DNA of 64,000 nucleotides. Origin: an uncultured Bacteroidales bacterium. GTDB taxonomy: Bacteria; Bacteroidota; Bacteroidia; Bacteroidales; Paludibacteraceae. The DNA lies in the NCBI GenBank assembly GCA_902800525.1, contig CADCEV010000004.1:124001-188000 (forward strand), read 5' to 3'. Both the position numbers and the translations under genes were made by a program. Positions 53,061-61,395 of the stretch are shown piece after piece (the stretch's first letter is position 1; each line of letters opens with the position of its first letter). The notes beneath the pieces are model-generated. The model had not been told where the DNA came from and did not search any database. It was given only the letters and a program-made list of their open reading frames with translations.

Positions 53061-54191
53061 ATGAGTAAATGTAAAATTCTATTCACCTTGCTTGCAGCCC
53101 TTACCTTTGCTGCGTGCACAAATTCAAATGACAAAATGAGTAAATGTGAAAATAACACATGGGACAAAGTGTTCCCGCTAAGTGAGAAAGTAAACCATAA
53201 AAAGGTATCCTTCCAAAACCAATACGGCTTCACGTTAGTGGCTGATCTTTACACGCCGAAGGCAAATGACAAATCTCAAATGTCAAATCACAAATACGCC
53301 GCTTTAGCGGTGTCGGGTCCTTTCGGCGCGACCAAAGAGCAGAGTTCGGGTCTGTACGCCATGAAAATGGCGGAACGCGGATTTGTTGCATTGGCTTTTG
53401 ATCCTTCCTTCACAGGCGAGAGTTCGGGTGAACCGCGTCGTACTGCGTCACCTGATATCAATACCGAAGATTTCATGGCGGCGGTGGATTACCTTTCCAA
53501 ACTGCCCGAAGTGGACGCAGAGCGCATCGGTATCATCGGTATATGCGGCTGGGGTGGTATTGCCCTCAATGCGGCGGCAGCGGATACGCGCATCAAAGCG
53601 ACCGTCGCTTCGACGATGTACGACATGACGCGTGTCTCCGGCAACGACTACAACGATGCTTTCGATGATGAGCAGTGGCGTCACCGCAATCGTGAGAACC
53701 TCTCCCAACAGCGTCTCGCGGATCCTAATGCCATGGCAGGTGGTGTGCTGGACACCGTTCCTCCGCAGGCTCCTCGTTTTGTGCACGACTACTTCGATTA
53801 CTACAAGACCCCGCGCGGCTACCATGCGCGTAGCGGTAACTCGAACGACGGTTGGCGTGTCATCGGCACGCAGGCTTATGCCAACAGCCGTTTCCTGTAT
53901 TACATCAACGAGATCCGTTCGGCAGTTCTGATCATGCACGGCGAGAACGCGCACAGCCGTTATTTCGGCGAAGCGGCGTACCATTACATGGTGGACGGCA
54001 AGGCGGAAGGTTACAAGACCGTGGTCGCTCCGAACCCGTGTCCCGAGAATAAAGAGCTGCTCATCATTCCGGACGCTTCGCATTGCGACCTCTATGACGG
54101 CGGCTATACCGAACCGGCAGGCAAAGGCGAACCCAAGAATCTCATCCCATGGGATAAGTTAGCGGAGTTCTTCAATAAGAATCTAAAGTAA
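53061..54191 (+). CDS. Alpha/beta-hydrolase lipoprotein (dienelactone-hydrolase-like)
   Basis: 376 residues. The lipobox Cys (TFAACTNSN) is near residue 16, followed by NSNDKMSKCENN, encoded by the NAAATGNN 8-bp repeats. The hydrolase fold shows strand-plus-oxyanion patterns (YAALAVSGPFGATKEQ) and IIGICGWGGIALNAAA, where Cys rather than Ser is at the nucleophile elbow (G-x-C-x-G), as in dienelactone hydrolases. The acid is probably in the ILVMHGENAHSRYF-like region near 295 and a His in DASHCDLYD near 347. The start at 53061 follows the promoter; upstream in-frame ATG precedes it. Part of the operator-linked set. Confidence 0.85.
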   Translation: MSKCKILFTLLAALTFAACTNSNDKMSKCENNTWDKVFPLSEKVNHKKVSFQNQYGFTLVADLYTPKANDKSQMSNHKYAALAVSGPFGATKEQSSGLYAMKMAERGFVALAFDPSFTGESSGEPRRTASPDINTEDFMAAVDYLSKLPEVDAERIGIIGICGWGGIALNAAAADTRIKATVASTMYDMTRVSGNDYNDAFDDEQWRHRNRENLSQQRLADPNAMAGGVLDTVPPQAPRFVHDYFDYYKTPRGYHARSGNSNDGWRVIGTQAYANSRFLYYINEIRSAVLIMHGENAHSRYFGEAAYHYMVDGKAEGYKTVVAPNPCPENKELLIIPDASHCDLYDGGYTEPAGKGEPKNLIPWDKLAEFFNKNLK

Positions 54192-54241
54192 GCACATGGC
54201 TCAATTATAAGTTGTATTCTTTCTCTTTTGAAAAAGAGGAA

Positions 54242-54320
54242 GGGATCACGGTATCTCGTCGGTGTCTCGTCGGTCTCTCGTGATCTATCGTTCGTCCCGT
54301 ATCTCTCCCGTAAGCGAGTC
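54242..54320 (+). repeat. ~10-bp TCTCGTCGGT word array before tRNA-Ser
   Basis: Words TATCTCGTCGG, TGTCTCGTCGG and TCTCTCGT follow each other with decay to about 54320. It shares an exact 16-base match (54248-54263) with the inverse of 45137-45152. Nothing else is supported in 54192-54424. Confidence 0.65.
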
Positions 54321-54424
54321 GTAAAAGACCGCTCACGGAAAAGGGGGGATAAGAACCCTCCGACCGAGGGGTGAGATTACGCTGTCCCGTGAGATGTGCT
54401 TCCTGCCTTCTCACAAAAAGAATT

Positions 54425-54448
54425 AGGGATGCCATTTTGGACATCCCT
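54425..54448 (-). terminator. Terminator of tRNA-Ser
   Basis: Seven-bp perfect stem AGGGATG/CATCCCT (54425-54431, 54442-54448), followed on the minus strand by AATTCTTTTT. Confidence 0.85.
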
Positions 54449-54459
54449 ATTCATTTTTG

Positions 54460-54546
54460 CGGAGAAAGGGGGATTCGAACCCCCGGTACCCTTACGAGTA
54501 CGACAGTTTAGCAAACTGTTGGTTTCAGCCACTCACCCATCTCTCC
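54460..54546 (-). tRNA. tRNA-Ser (anticodon GCU)
   Basis: An 87-nt tRNA. The acceptor stem GGAGAGA pairs with TTTCTCC and the discriminator is G. The anticodon loop TTGCTAA sits in the stem ACAGT/ACTGT, giving anticodon GCT, which reads AGC/AGU serine codons. A long variable arm follows, as in class II tRNAs. The T-arm has GTTCGAATC. The CCA end is not encoded. Length and arm layout agree with Ser. Confidence 0.95.
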
Positions 54547-54619
54547 TTGTGCCCCCGGTTAGGGGCGTAACGATTATGCGTTTGCATCTGAAATTTGCTT
54601 TATTTTTCAAAAGCGGGTG

Positions 54620-54651
54620 CAAAGGTACAACAAATTTTTGAAATATACAAA
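54620..54651 (-). promoter_or_regulatory. Promoter of tRNA-Ser
   Basis: On the minus strand -7 TACCTTTG is at 54627-54620 and TTTG at 54651-54648, 20-bp spacing; start about 65 bp before the mature tRNA. Confidence 0.8.
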
Positions 54652-54666
54652 TATTTTTGCATTTTT

Positions 54667-54698
54667 TTTGCTTATTTCACAAAAAAGTTGTAATTTTG
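54667..54698 (+). promoter_or_regulatory. Promoter of the CYTH gene
   Basis: TTTG at 54667-54670 and -7 TAATTTTG at 54691-54698, spacing 20 bp. It is divergent from the tRNA promoter. Confidence 0.8.
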
Positions 54699-54716
54699 TG
54701 CCAAAATTTGAGTTTT

Positions 54717-55172
54717 ATGCAAAAAAATACAGAAATTGAGCGTAAGTTTTTAGTACTTTCGGACGACTTTCAGACCGAGGCGACGAGCAGTATGGAAATC
54801 CGTCAGGGTTACCTATGCAAAGACCCGGACAAGACCATTCGCATACGCATACGCGACACGCAAGCGTTCCTTACTATTAAATCCGGCAAACTGCGTGCGG
54901 GTCTTGCCAAGTTTGAATGGGAAAAGGAGATAGCTCTTGCGGATGCAGAGGAGTTGATGAGCCTGTGTCTGCCGGGTGCGATTGAGAAAACGAGGTATAT
55001 TATTCCTTGTGCCAACGGCAGGAAATGGGAAGTGGATGTGTTTCACGGCCGTTTGGAAGGACGCGTGTTAGCGGAGATTGAGTTAGGGAGCGAGGATGAG
55101 GCATTTGTGCGTCCGGAATGGCTTGGCGAGGAAGTGACCGGACTGCCGCAGTACTACAATGCGAACATGTAG
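54717..55172 (+). CDS. CYTH-domain (triphosphate tunnel) protein
   Basis: 151 residues of the CYTH/TTM superfamily, whose members hydrolyse or cyclise triphosphates inside a beta-barrel with metal. The defining N-terminal motif EIERKF (E-x-E-x-K) is at residues 6-11. Arg pairs in TIRIRIRDTQAFLTIK and the acidic IELGSEDE near 125 line the tunnel. Inorganic triphosphatase activity is the usual role for bacterial short forms; adenylate cyclase is possible but less likely. The start at 54717 follows the promoter, the upstream in-frame ATG does not. Confidence 0.9.
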   Translation: MQKNTEIERKFLVLSDDFQTEATSSMEIRQGYLCKDPDKTIRIRIRDTQAFLTIKSGKLRAGLAKFEWEKEIALADAEELMSLCLPGAIEKTRYIIPCANGRKWEVDVFHGRLEGRVLAEIELGSEDEAFVRPEWLGEEVTGLPQYYNANM

Positions 55173-55228
55173 TGTTATCGTTGGGAGTAAGAGTATGGCA
55201 ATATTTTTTTTATTTTACATAAAATAAA

Positions 55229-55260
55229 TTTGCATATGTCATAATTTTTTTGTAACTTTG
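55229..55260 (+). promoter_or_regulatory. Promoter of ddl
   Basis: TTTG at 55229-55232 and -7 TAACTTTG at 55253-55260, spacing 20 bp. Confidence 0.82.
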
Positions 55261-55285
55261 CAGCGTTTTTTAATTTAGAGATAAA

Positions 55286-56311
55286 ATGAAGCGAAATATT
55301 GCGATAATAGCCGGTGGCGACAGCAGTGAGCATGAGGTGTCATTGCGGTCAGCCGCCAGTTTGTATTCATTCATGGACAAAGAGCGTTATGACGTTACTA
55401 TCGTTGTGCTGAAAGGCAAGGAATGGAAGACGGAAGACGGCTGTCCGATAGACAAGAACGATTTTTCTTTTACGCGCGAGGGCGTGAAACACAGTTTTGA
55501 TTATGCGTACATCACCATCCACGGCACACCGGGCGAGAACGGTTTGTTGCAAGGCTATTTAGAGATGATGGGTATTCCTTATTCGTGCTGTAACGTATTA
55601 GCCGCCGCGCTGACTTTCAACAAGTTCACCTGCAACCACTATCTGGCTCCGTTCGGATTCAACATTGCTCCGTCTGTGCTGATTCGCAGAAAGGATTGGC
55701 AAAAGGACGGATTCAACCGGGAGAGTTTACGTGATGATATCGTCAATGGTTTAGGATTACCATGTTTTATCAAGAGTAATGTCGGCGGATCATCGTTCGG
55801 TTGCACCAAGGTGAAGCACGCCGAGGATGTTATTCCGGCGATAGAGCGTGCTTTTGAAGAGGGAAACGAAGTGATCTGCGAGGCGTATATGAAAGGCACC
55901 GAGGTAACCTGCGGCGTCTATAAGACGAGCCACAAAGCCGTTGCGCTGCCTATTACCGAGGTGGTGACGAAGAATGAGTTCTTCGATTATGACGCCAAGT
56001 ACAAGGGTCAGGTGCATGAGATCACTCCGGCACGTATTCCGGATGCTATCCGCGACAAGATCCAATCCGAGACGCTTCGCATCTACGATGTGATCGGTGC
56101 TGCGGGTATCATCCGCGTGGACTGGATCATCACAGGTATGCGGAACACGGAAGACTATATCGATCCTGTAGAGGACATGAGCCAAGTGCAGATCAACCTG
56201 TTAGAGGTGAACACGACTCCGGGAATGACCGCGACGAGTTTCATTCCGCAGCAGGTACGCGCCGCCGGACTCGACATCAAAGATGTGCTGACGGAGATTA
56301 TTGAAGACTAA
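55286..56311 (+). CDS. ddl: D-alanine--D-alanine ligase
   Basis: Joins two D-Ala for peptidoglycan precursors. 341 residues with motifs of the ATP-grasp ligases: GGDSSEHEVSLRSA near 11, HGTPGENGLLQGYLEMMGIPY near 80, GLPCFIKSNVGGSS near 155, and the metal-binding end LLEVNTTPGMTATSFIP near 310. The gene has its own promoter and is followed after the stop by a palindromic repeat, then the polyprenyl synthase gene on the same strand. Confidence 0.96.
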   Translation: MKRNIAIIAGGDSSEHEVSLRSAASLYSFMDKERYDVTIVVLKGKEWKTEDGCPIDKNDFSFTREGVKHSFDYAYITIHGTPGENGLLQGYLEMMGIPYSCCNVLAAALTFNKFTCNHYLAPFGFNIAPSVLIRRKDWQKDGFNRESLRDDIVNGLGLPCFIKSNVGGSSFGCTKVKHAEDVIPAIERAFEEGNEVICEAYMKGTEVTCGVYKTSHKAVALPITEVVTKNEFFDYDAKYKGQVHEITPARIPDAIRDKIQSETLRIYDVIGAAGIIRVDWIITGMRNTEDYIDPVEDMSQVQINLLEVNTTPGMTATSFIPQQVRAAGLDIKDVLTEIIED

Positions 56312-56313
56312 GA

Positions 56314-56340
56314 CCCCCCTCAATCCCCCTAGAGGGGGAT
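56314..56340 (-). repeat. C/G-rich palindromic repeat, copy 5 (inverted), intergenic
   Basis: Perfect 8-bp arms ATCCCCCT/AGGGGGAT at 56323-56330 and 56333-56340, with CCCCCCTCA on the left. Read on the minus strand it aligns with the mpl copies (stem, then GATTGAGGGGGG). This is the only copy outside a gene. Confidence 0.75.
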
Positions 56341-56363
56341 GAAAAGAAGTAAATTAGGAAATC

Positions 56364-57332
56364 ATGATAGATATCAATAAAGAAATAGCAGGATTGCAAT
56401 GGGACAAAGAGCCGAAAGGTTTGTATGAGCCTATTGCTTACACCCTGTCTGCAGGCGGCAAACGTCTGCGTCCCCAGTTGGCACTGATAGCCGCGGAGAT
56501 TGTGATGAACGGCGGATTGCTGAACGGCGATGCGTTGGAAAACACACTGCCGGCGGCATTGGCATTGGAGGTCTTCCATAACTTCACGTTGCTGCACGAC
56601 GACATCATGGACAAAGCGCCTGTCCGCCGCGGCCGTCCGACAGTCCATGTACAATGGAACGACAACACGGCTATTCTCTCGGGCGACCAGATGTTGATAG
56701 AGGCGTACAAGTTGCTTTCCGACGTGCCGGCGGACAAGTTGCCACAAGTGCTGAAATGGTTCAACGAGATGGCAACAGGCATCTGCGAGGGACAGCAGTA
56801 CGATGTTGATTTCGAGCACGCGAGCCAAGTGACCATTGAGGACTACATGATGATGATCGAGAAAAAGACCTCGCTGCTGTTAGCTTACGCGATGAAGATC
56901 GGCGGTTACATAGCCGGCGGTACTCCGGCGCAGTTGGAAGCGCTCTATCAGTACGGTCTGCACATCGGTCTGGCGTTCCAGATACAGGACGACATTCTGG
57001 ATGTCTATGGTAATCCGGAGACGTTCGGCAAAACCATCGGCGGCGACATATGCAGCAACAAGAAGACGTACTTGCTTCTGAGCGCGATGGAGCATGCAGA
57101 TCCGGAGAGCAAAGCGGAGTTGCTGCAGTGGCTCTTAGTGAGCGACCGGGATGCCGAGAAGATAGCCGCCGTCACCGCTATCTACACGCGTTTGGGCGTG
57201 CGCGAACTGAGCGAAAGCGTGATGGAAGAGCACACGGCGCAAGCCTTAGCCCAATTGGACAAACTGCCGCAGAACGGAGCCACGGAACGGCTTCGCGTAT
57301 TAGCGGAACAACTGGTAACAAGAAAGAGTTAA
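56364..57332 (+). CDS. Polyprenyl diphosphate synthase
   Basis: Trans-prenyl transferase that builds a polyprenyl diphosphate, probably for the quinone side chain. 322 residues. The first aspartate-rich motif DDIMD is at residues 79-83, followed by RRGRPTVH, and the second DDILD at 209-213, with KTIGGDI after it. The chain-length residues before the first motif (HNFTLLH) suggest a long product, but which length cannot be fixed. Its end is 11 bp before the next gene. Confidence 0.93.
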   Translation: MIDINKEIAGLQWDKEPKGLYEPIAYTLSAGGKRLRPQLALIAAEIVMNGGLLNGDALENTLPAALALEVFHNFTLLHDDIMDKAPVRRGRPTVHVQWNDNTAILSGDQMLIEAYKLLSDVPADKLPQVLKWFNEMATGICEGQQYDVDFEHASQVTIEDYMMMIEKKTSLLLAYAMKIGGYIAGGTPAQLEALYQYGLHIGLAFQIQDDILDVYGNPETFGKTIGGDICSNKKTYLLLSAMEHADPESKAELLQWLLVSDRDAEKIAAVTAIYTRLGVRELSESVMEEHTAQALAQLDKLPQNGATERLRVLAEQLVTRKS

Positions 57333-57343
57333 TAATTATAATC

Positions 57344-58111
57344 ATGCCATACAGACGATTACCGAACACGGATGTAGCCCGCGTGCATGCCTTGAGGAAT
57401 GCCATCGAACGCGCAAGCATGGCGGACTATACAGAGCAGGTACTGCCCTACAAAGTGTTGAGCGAAGCACAACGTTTTTTGGTGCCGTTTGAGAATGTAG
57501 TGATGCAATCGAAAGACAACTACCAATCAACCGTCAATGCCAACAAGCAGTACCGCCACGTAGTGCAGAATGCGAGGATGTATATCTCGCATTTCATACA
57601 AGTGCTGAACCTTTCCGTTATACGGGGAGAAATCAAGAAGGACCAGAAACTGCTATACGGACTGGATCCGCATCAGCACACGGTGCCGGATCTGTCCACG
57701 GAGGAAGCATTGTTGGAATGGGGTAAGAAGGTCATCGAGGGCGAGCAGAAACGGATGGCGAACGGCGGTTTTCCGATCTACAATCCGGCGATTAACAAGG
57801 TGAAAGTGTATTACGACATTTTCTGCGAGCACCAGAAGCAGCATGCCTTCCATGTGCAGAACAGCGAGCGCGTTCACGGCGATTTGGAGCCCATGCGCGC
57901 GCAGGCGGACGCTATCATTCTGAATATATGGAACTTGGTGGAGGATTACTACAAAGAGTTGCTGCCTTACGCCAAACTGATGAAATGTCAGATGTACGGT
58001 CTGATTTATTATTACCGCAAGGGCGAAAGAAAACTTTCGGCCGAAACCGACCGAAAGTTAAAAGAGATCCGCGACAGCCAGCCGACTATCCAATGGTCTG
58101 ATTTGGAGTGA
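57344..58111 (+). CDS. Conserved hypothetical protein
   Basis: 255 residues, mostly alpha-helical and soluble, not assigned to a family I can name. It starts MPYRRLPNTDVARVHALRNA, has a helical core with repeated Gln/Asn/Lys-rich helices (YQSTVNANKQYRHVVQNARMY near 63), and a C-terminal helix ending DSQPTIQWSDLE. No signal or membrane segment. An in-frame ATG at 57050 lies inside the preceding gene and is rejected. The last 26 bases overlap the convergent cyclo-ligase gene. Confidence 0.7.
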   Translation: MPYRRLPNTDVARVHALRNAIERASMADYTEQVLPYKVLSEAQRFLVPFENVVMQSKDNYQSTVNANKQYRHVVQNARMYISHFIQVLNLSVIRGEIKKDQKLLYGLDPHQHTVPDLSTEEALLEWGKKVIEGEQKRMANGGFPIYNPAINKVKVYYDIFCEHQKQHAFHVQNSERVHGDLEPMRAQADAIILNIWNLVEDYYKELLPYAKLMKCQMYGLIYYYRKGERKLSAETDRKLKEIRDSQPTIQWSDLE

Positions 58112-58688
58112 CGATGCGATCCATCCTATAGTCACGCCAAGTATGCGGCAGGCTATGCGATTTGAGTTGGAACGCATATCCGACGCCGATCTTCACGGCA
58201 TGCTTGTGCTGCGAGAGGAAACGGTCGTAATAGCCTCCTCCCCTGCCGATGCGATAGCGGTGGTAATCAAACAGGACACCCGGCACAAGGATCAGATCGA
58301 TGCGACCATGATACGTATCCGTCTGAGGTTCCGGCACCCCGAAACGCCCTTTCATCATCATCTCCTCGCCATCATAAGGACGCACCTCCATCGAATGGCG
58401 ATGAGTGACCGGGAAAAGAAACGTTTTTTGCTCCCTGTACTTGTTCACCAGGGGACGCAAATCCACCTCGTTGTGAATCGGGTAATAAACCATTACGGTC
58501 TTTGCATTAATGAAAGCAGACATCTGCTCGATCTGCGCAATAATACGCGCCGAATCAGCAGCGACCTGTTCCTCGGTTAACACACGTCGTTTCTGCTCAG
58601 CCAAACCACGCAACGCGCTCTTTTCCTTCTTGGCACGCGACCAAGGAAGCAGCGCAACAAAATCCTTAATTTGAGACTCAAACAACAT
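58086..58688 (-). CDS. 5-Formyltetrahydrofolate cyclo-ligase
   Basis: Converts 5-formyl-THF to 5,10-methenyl-THF with ATP. 200 residues. Motifs: the basic start (LAEQKRRVLTEEQV), VMVYYPIHNEVDLRPLV near 64, LILVPGVLFD near 131 and the signature GRGGGYYDRFL near 148. The C-terminus VTPNQTIG lies in the overlap with the convergent hypothetical gene. Confidence 0.93.
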   Translation of the reverse strand: MLFESQIKDFVALLPWSRAKKEKSALRGLAEQKRRVLTEEQVAADSARIIAQIEQMSAFINAKTVMVYYPIHNEVDLRPLVNKYREQKTFLFPVTHRHSMEVRPYDGEEMMMKGRFGVPEPQTDTYHGRIDLILVPGVLFDYHRYRIGRGGGYYDRFLSQHKHAVKIGVGYAFQLKSHSLPHTWRDYRMDRIVTPNQTIG

Positions 58689-58718
58689 AAATAATGATTA
58701 TTAAAACCTTTGCGGCTG

Positions 58719-58750
58719 CAAAGGTACAAAAAAAAAACGAAATGCGCAAA
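58719..58750 (-). promoter_or_regulatory. Promoter of the cyclo-ligase gene
   Basis: On the minus strand -7 TACCTTTG is at 58726-58719 and TTTG at 58750-58747, spacing 20 bp. The -33 box overlaps the start codon of the divergent lipoprotein gene. Confidence 0.75.
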
Positions 58751-60085
58751 TTTTTTTACATAATAGTGTGTATTTTTCTGTTAGGAATGACTTCTTGCGA
58801 GCAATCAAGCAGAACAAGCACCCAAAAATCGTCGGTAGCAGAGCTTACCTCGTTCACTTTTGCGAAGAATGACACTATTCCGGGTTTGGCGAAAGCCGTG
58901 TTCACCATAGAGGAGCGAATCGACACCGGATTTGTATGGAACAAGGACTCGATGCTATACGGCACATCGCTGAAACGCGTAGTGCCGAAGTTCACCTTTG
59001 CCGCCACGCCCGGTGCCGCTTATCTCACGACGCCGGACACGGTGATGCTGCTGACCGGTTATGACACGTTGGATTTCAGCAAAGAGCCTATTTATCTCAA
59101 TGTTCGATCGCAGGACACCAAGACGATCAAAGTCTATCAGATTCATCCGACCGTGCATCAGTCCGACCCGGATCTGTATGTATGGGACGTGCTGAACGAG
59201 GGCGTTTACCCCAATGACGACAGCGAGCAGAAAGTGATGCTGTTAGGCGGAAACTTCCTGATGATCAGTTCGAACGGTTATGAGATCGACCTGTACAGTT
59301 CGGCTAATGGCGAAGACTGGAGTCCGCTTAGTGCTCCGACAGGTCTGCCGATAGGCACCAAAGTGCGTCAGATGATCAGCGACGGCGAGACGCTCTATTA
59401 CGGGCAGGACAGTTCGGTTTATACTTCCGACGATGCCATCACCTGGACGGAGCACAAGACGAATTATCCCGTGCGCACTATGCTGATGTACTGGAACGAA
59501 GAGATATGGCTGTTGACCGAGCAAAAGGAGCAGTACGAGATTGCCACCTTTGACGGCGACAGCGTGGAGTTACGCAACCTGCTGATTGATGGTGAGTTCC
59601 CGATCAGCGATTTTGCGACCGTCTCATTCTTCAACGCCAGCGGCAGAGAGCGGGCGATGATCATCGGCGGATTTGCGGAGAACGGCAAATCGCTCAACAC
59701 GCGGTGGAACTTCGAATACTCGCATCACATCAAAGAGAACGGCGGTTACCGCATCCAGGAGTTCTCTATCGACCGGCCTAAATTCACCAGCCTCACCGGC
59801 ATCTCCACCGTCTATTACAACAACCAGCTGTTGCTCTTCGGCGGTGTGGATTCAAGTATGAACTATTTCGGTCGGGACATCATGGTTTCCAACAACGAGG
59901 GTCTGACCTGGACAGCCGCCGACAGCACGAAGAACCAGCTGCCGGAAGCATACCAGGCACGGCAGAAACAGTCGGCTATCGCGGTGGATGACTATATATA
60001 CCTCTTCGGCGGTCAGGACGCGCATATGACCTATAGCGACGTCTATCGGGGCAAACTGAACTCCATTAACTGGATCAAAAAATAA
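58742..60085 (+). CDS. DUF6242-like lipoprotein with Kelch-type propeller
   Basis: 447 residues. Lipobox Cys near 19 (LLGMTSCEQ). An Ig-like N-terminal domain (about 40-150) is followed by a beta-propeller with repeated GGxxx and W motifs (LLLFGGVDSS near 377, YIYLFGGQDAHMTYSDVYRG near 420). This two-part layout matches the Bacteroidales DUF6242 family. Function is not known; it probably binds a surface ligand. The start at 58742 is just beyond the divergent promoter; its own promoter is not clear (a near-match AACCTTTG at 58705). pgk starts 20 bp later. Confidence 0.75.
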   Translation: MRKFFYIIVCIFLLGMTSCEQSSRTSTQKSSVAELTSFTFAKNDTIPGLAKAVFTIEERIDTGFVWNKDSMLYGTSLKRVVPKFTFAATPGAAYLTTPDTVMLLTGYDTLDFSKEPIYLNVRSQDTKTIKVYQIHPTVHQSDPDLYVWDVLNEGVYPNDDSEQKVMLLGGNFLMISSNGYEIDLYSSANGEDWSPLSAPTGLPIGTKVRQMISDGETLYYGQDSSVYTSDDAITWTEHKTNYPVRTMLMYWNEEIWLLTEQKEQYEIATFDGDSVELRNLLIDGEFPISDFATVSFFNASGRERAMIIGGFAENGKSLNTRWNFEYSHHIKENGGYRIQEFSIDRPKFTSLTGISTVYYNNQLLLFGGVDSSMNYFGRDIMVSNNEGLTWTAADSTKNQLPEAYQARQKQSAIAVDDYIYLFGGQDAHMTYSDVYRGKLNSINWIKK

Positions 60086-60105
60086 ACAACTAAAATATTA
60101 ACATT

Positions 60106-61356
60106 ATGACAATCAAAGATTTCAATTTCGCCGGCAAGAAGGCGATCGTACGTGTGGACTTCAATGTGCCACTGGATGAGAATGGTAAGATCACAGACGA
60201 CACCCGTATTCGTGGTGCGCTGCCGACCCTGAAACACATTTTGGAGAACGGCGGTGCGCTCATCATCATGAGCCATATGGGTAAGCCGAAAGGCAAAGTA
60301 CAGGCTAAGTTCAGCCTCGGTCAGATCAAAGACGCGGTAGCTGCTGCGTTAGGTTGCCCTGTTCAGTTTGCAGAGGACTGCGCGAAAGCACAAGACCAGG
60401 CAGCTGCGCTCAAACCGGGTGAGGTACTGCTGTTGGAGAACCTGCGTTTCTATCCGGAAGAGGAAGGCAAACCGGTTGGTATCGAGAAAGAAGATCCGGC
60501 TTACGAGGCAGCAAAGAAAGAGATGAAAGCCCGTCAGAAAGAGTTTGCCAAGACTTTGGCTTCGTATGCAGACTGCTACGTAATGGACGCATTCGGAACG
60601 GCTCACCGCAAACATGCTTCGACCGCTGTGATTGCAGACTATTTCGACGCAGACAACAAGATGCTCGGTTTCCTGATGGAGAAAGAGGTAGCAGCAGTTG
60701 ACGCTGTACTGGGCGACATCAAACGTCCGTTCGTGGCTATCATGGGCGGTTCCAAAGTAAGTTCGAAGATCGGTATCATCGAGAACCTGCTTGGCAAAGT
60801 GGACAAACTGATCCTCTGCGGCGGTATGACTTATACGTTTGCAAAAGCACACGGCGGCGAGATCGGCAACTCGATCGTAGAGCTCGACAAACTGGATGTA
60901 GCTCTGGGCGTTGAGGAGTTGGCAAAGAAGAACGGCGTAGAGCTCGTAATGGCAGAGGACGCTATCTGCGGCGACAGCTTCAGCAACGATGCCAAACAGC
61001 AAGTTTGCCCGTCGAACGCTATTCCCGAGGGCTGGGAAGGTATGGATGCCGGACCTAAAGCACAAGAGGCATTCGCCAACGCTATCAAGGGTGCCAAGAC
61101 CATCCTTTGGAACGGTCCTGCAGGTGTATTCGAGTTCGACAATTTCTGCGACGGAAGCCGCGCCATCGGTAACGCAGTAGCAGAGGCAACTGCAAACGGT
61201 GCTTTCTCGCTCATCGGTGGTGGTGACTCCGTAGCTTGTGTGAACAAATTCGGTCTGGCAGACAAGGTTTCGTATATCTCCACCGGCGGCGGTGCACTCC
61301 TCGAGGCTATCGAAGGAAAGATTCTTCCGGGTGTTGCTGCCATCAAAGGAGAGTAA
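60106..61356 (+). CDS. pgk: Phosphoglycerate kinase
   Basis: Glycolytic enzyme that makes ATP from 1,3-bisphosphoglycerate. 416 residues. Substrate motif [19 protein letters not shown] near 18, MSHMGKPKG near 55, [13 protein letters not shown] near 164, [21 protein letters not shown] near 209 and the nucleotide-binding GGGDSVACV...[10 protein letters not shown] at the end. Length and all motifs are normal. Confidence 0.97.
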   Translation: MTIKDFNFAGKKAIVRVDFNVPLDENGKITDDTRIRGALPTLKHILENGGALIIMSHMGKPKGKVQAKFSLGQIKDAVAAALGCPVQFAEDCAKAQDQAAALKPGEVLLLENLRFYPEEEGKPVGIEKEDPAYEAAKKEMKARQKEFAKTLASYADCYVMDAFGTAHRKHASTAVIADYFDADNKMLGFLMEKEVAAVDAVLGDIKRPFVAIMGGSKVSSKIGIIENLLGKVDKLILCGGMTYTFAKAHGGEIGNSIVELDKLDVALGVEELAKKNGVELVMAEDAICGDSFSNDAKQQVCPSNAIPEGWEGMDAGPKAQEAFANAIKGAKTILWNGPAGVFEFDNFCDGSRAIGNAVAEATANGAFSLIGGGDSVACVNKFGLADKVSYISTGGGALLEAIEGKILPGVAAIKGE

Positions 61357-61358
61357 GA

Positions 61359-61390
61359 AATTGATAATTGATAATTGACAATTGATAATT
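61359..61390 (+). repeat. Four 7-bp repeats (AATTGAY) between pgk and the DUF3127 gene
   Basis: Units start at 61359, 61366, 61373 and 61380, followed by a partial unit. The last partial unit ends 6 bp before the ATG at 61396. Confidence 0.88.
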
Positions 61391-61395
61391 ATACA

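Noticed and set aside
57050-57343. N-terminal extension of the 255-residue hypothetical protein
   Set aside because: It runs inside the polyprenyl synthase gene in another frame and reads as low-quality Arg/Ser-rich sequence.
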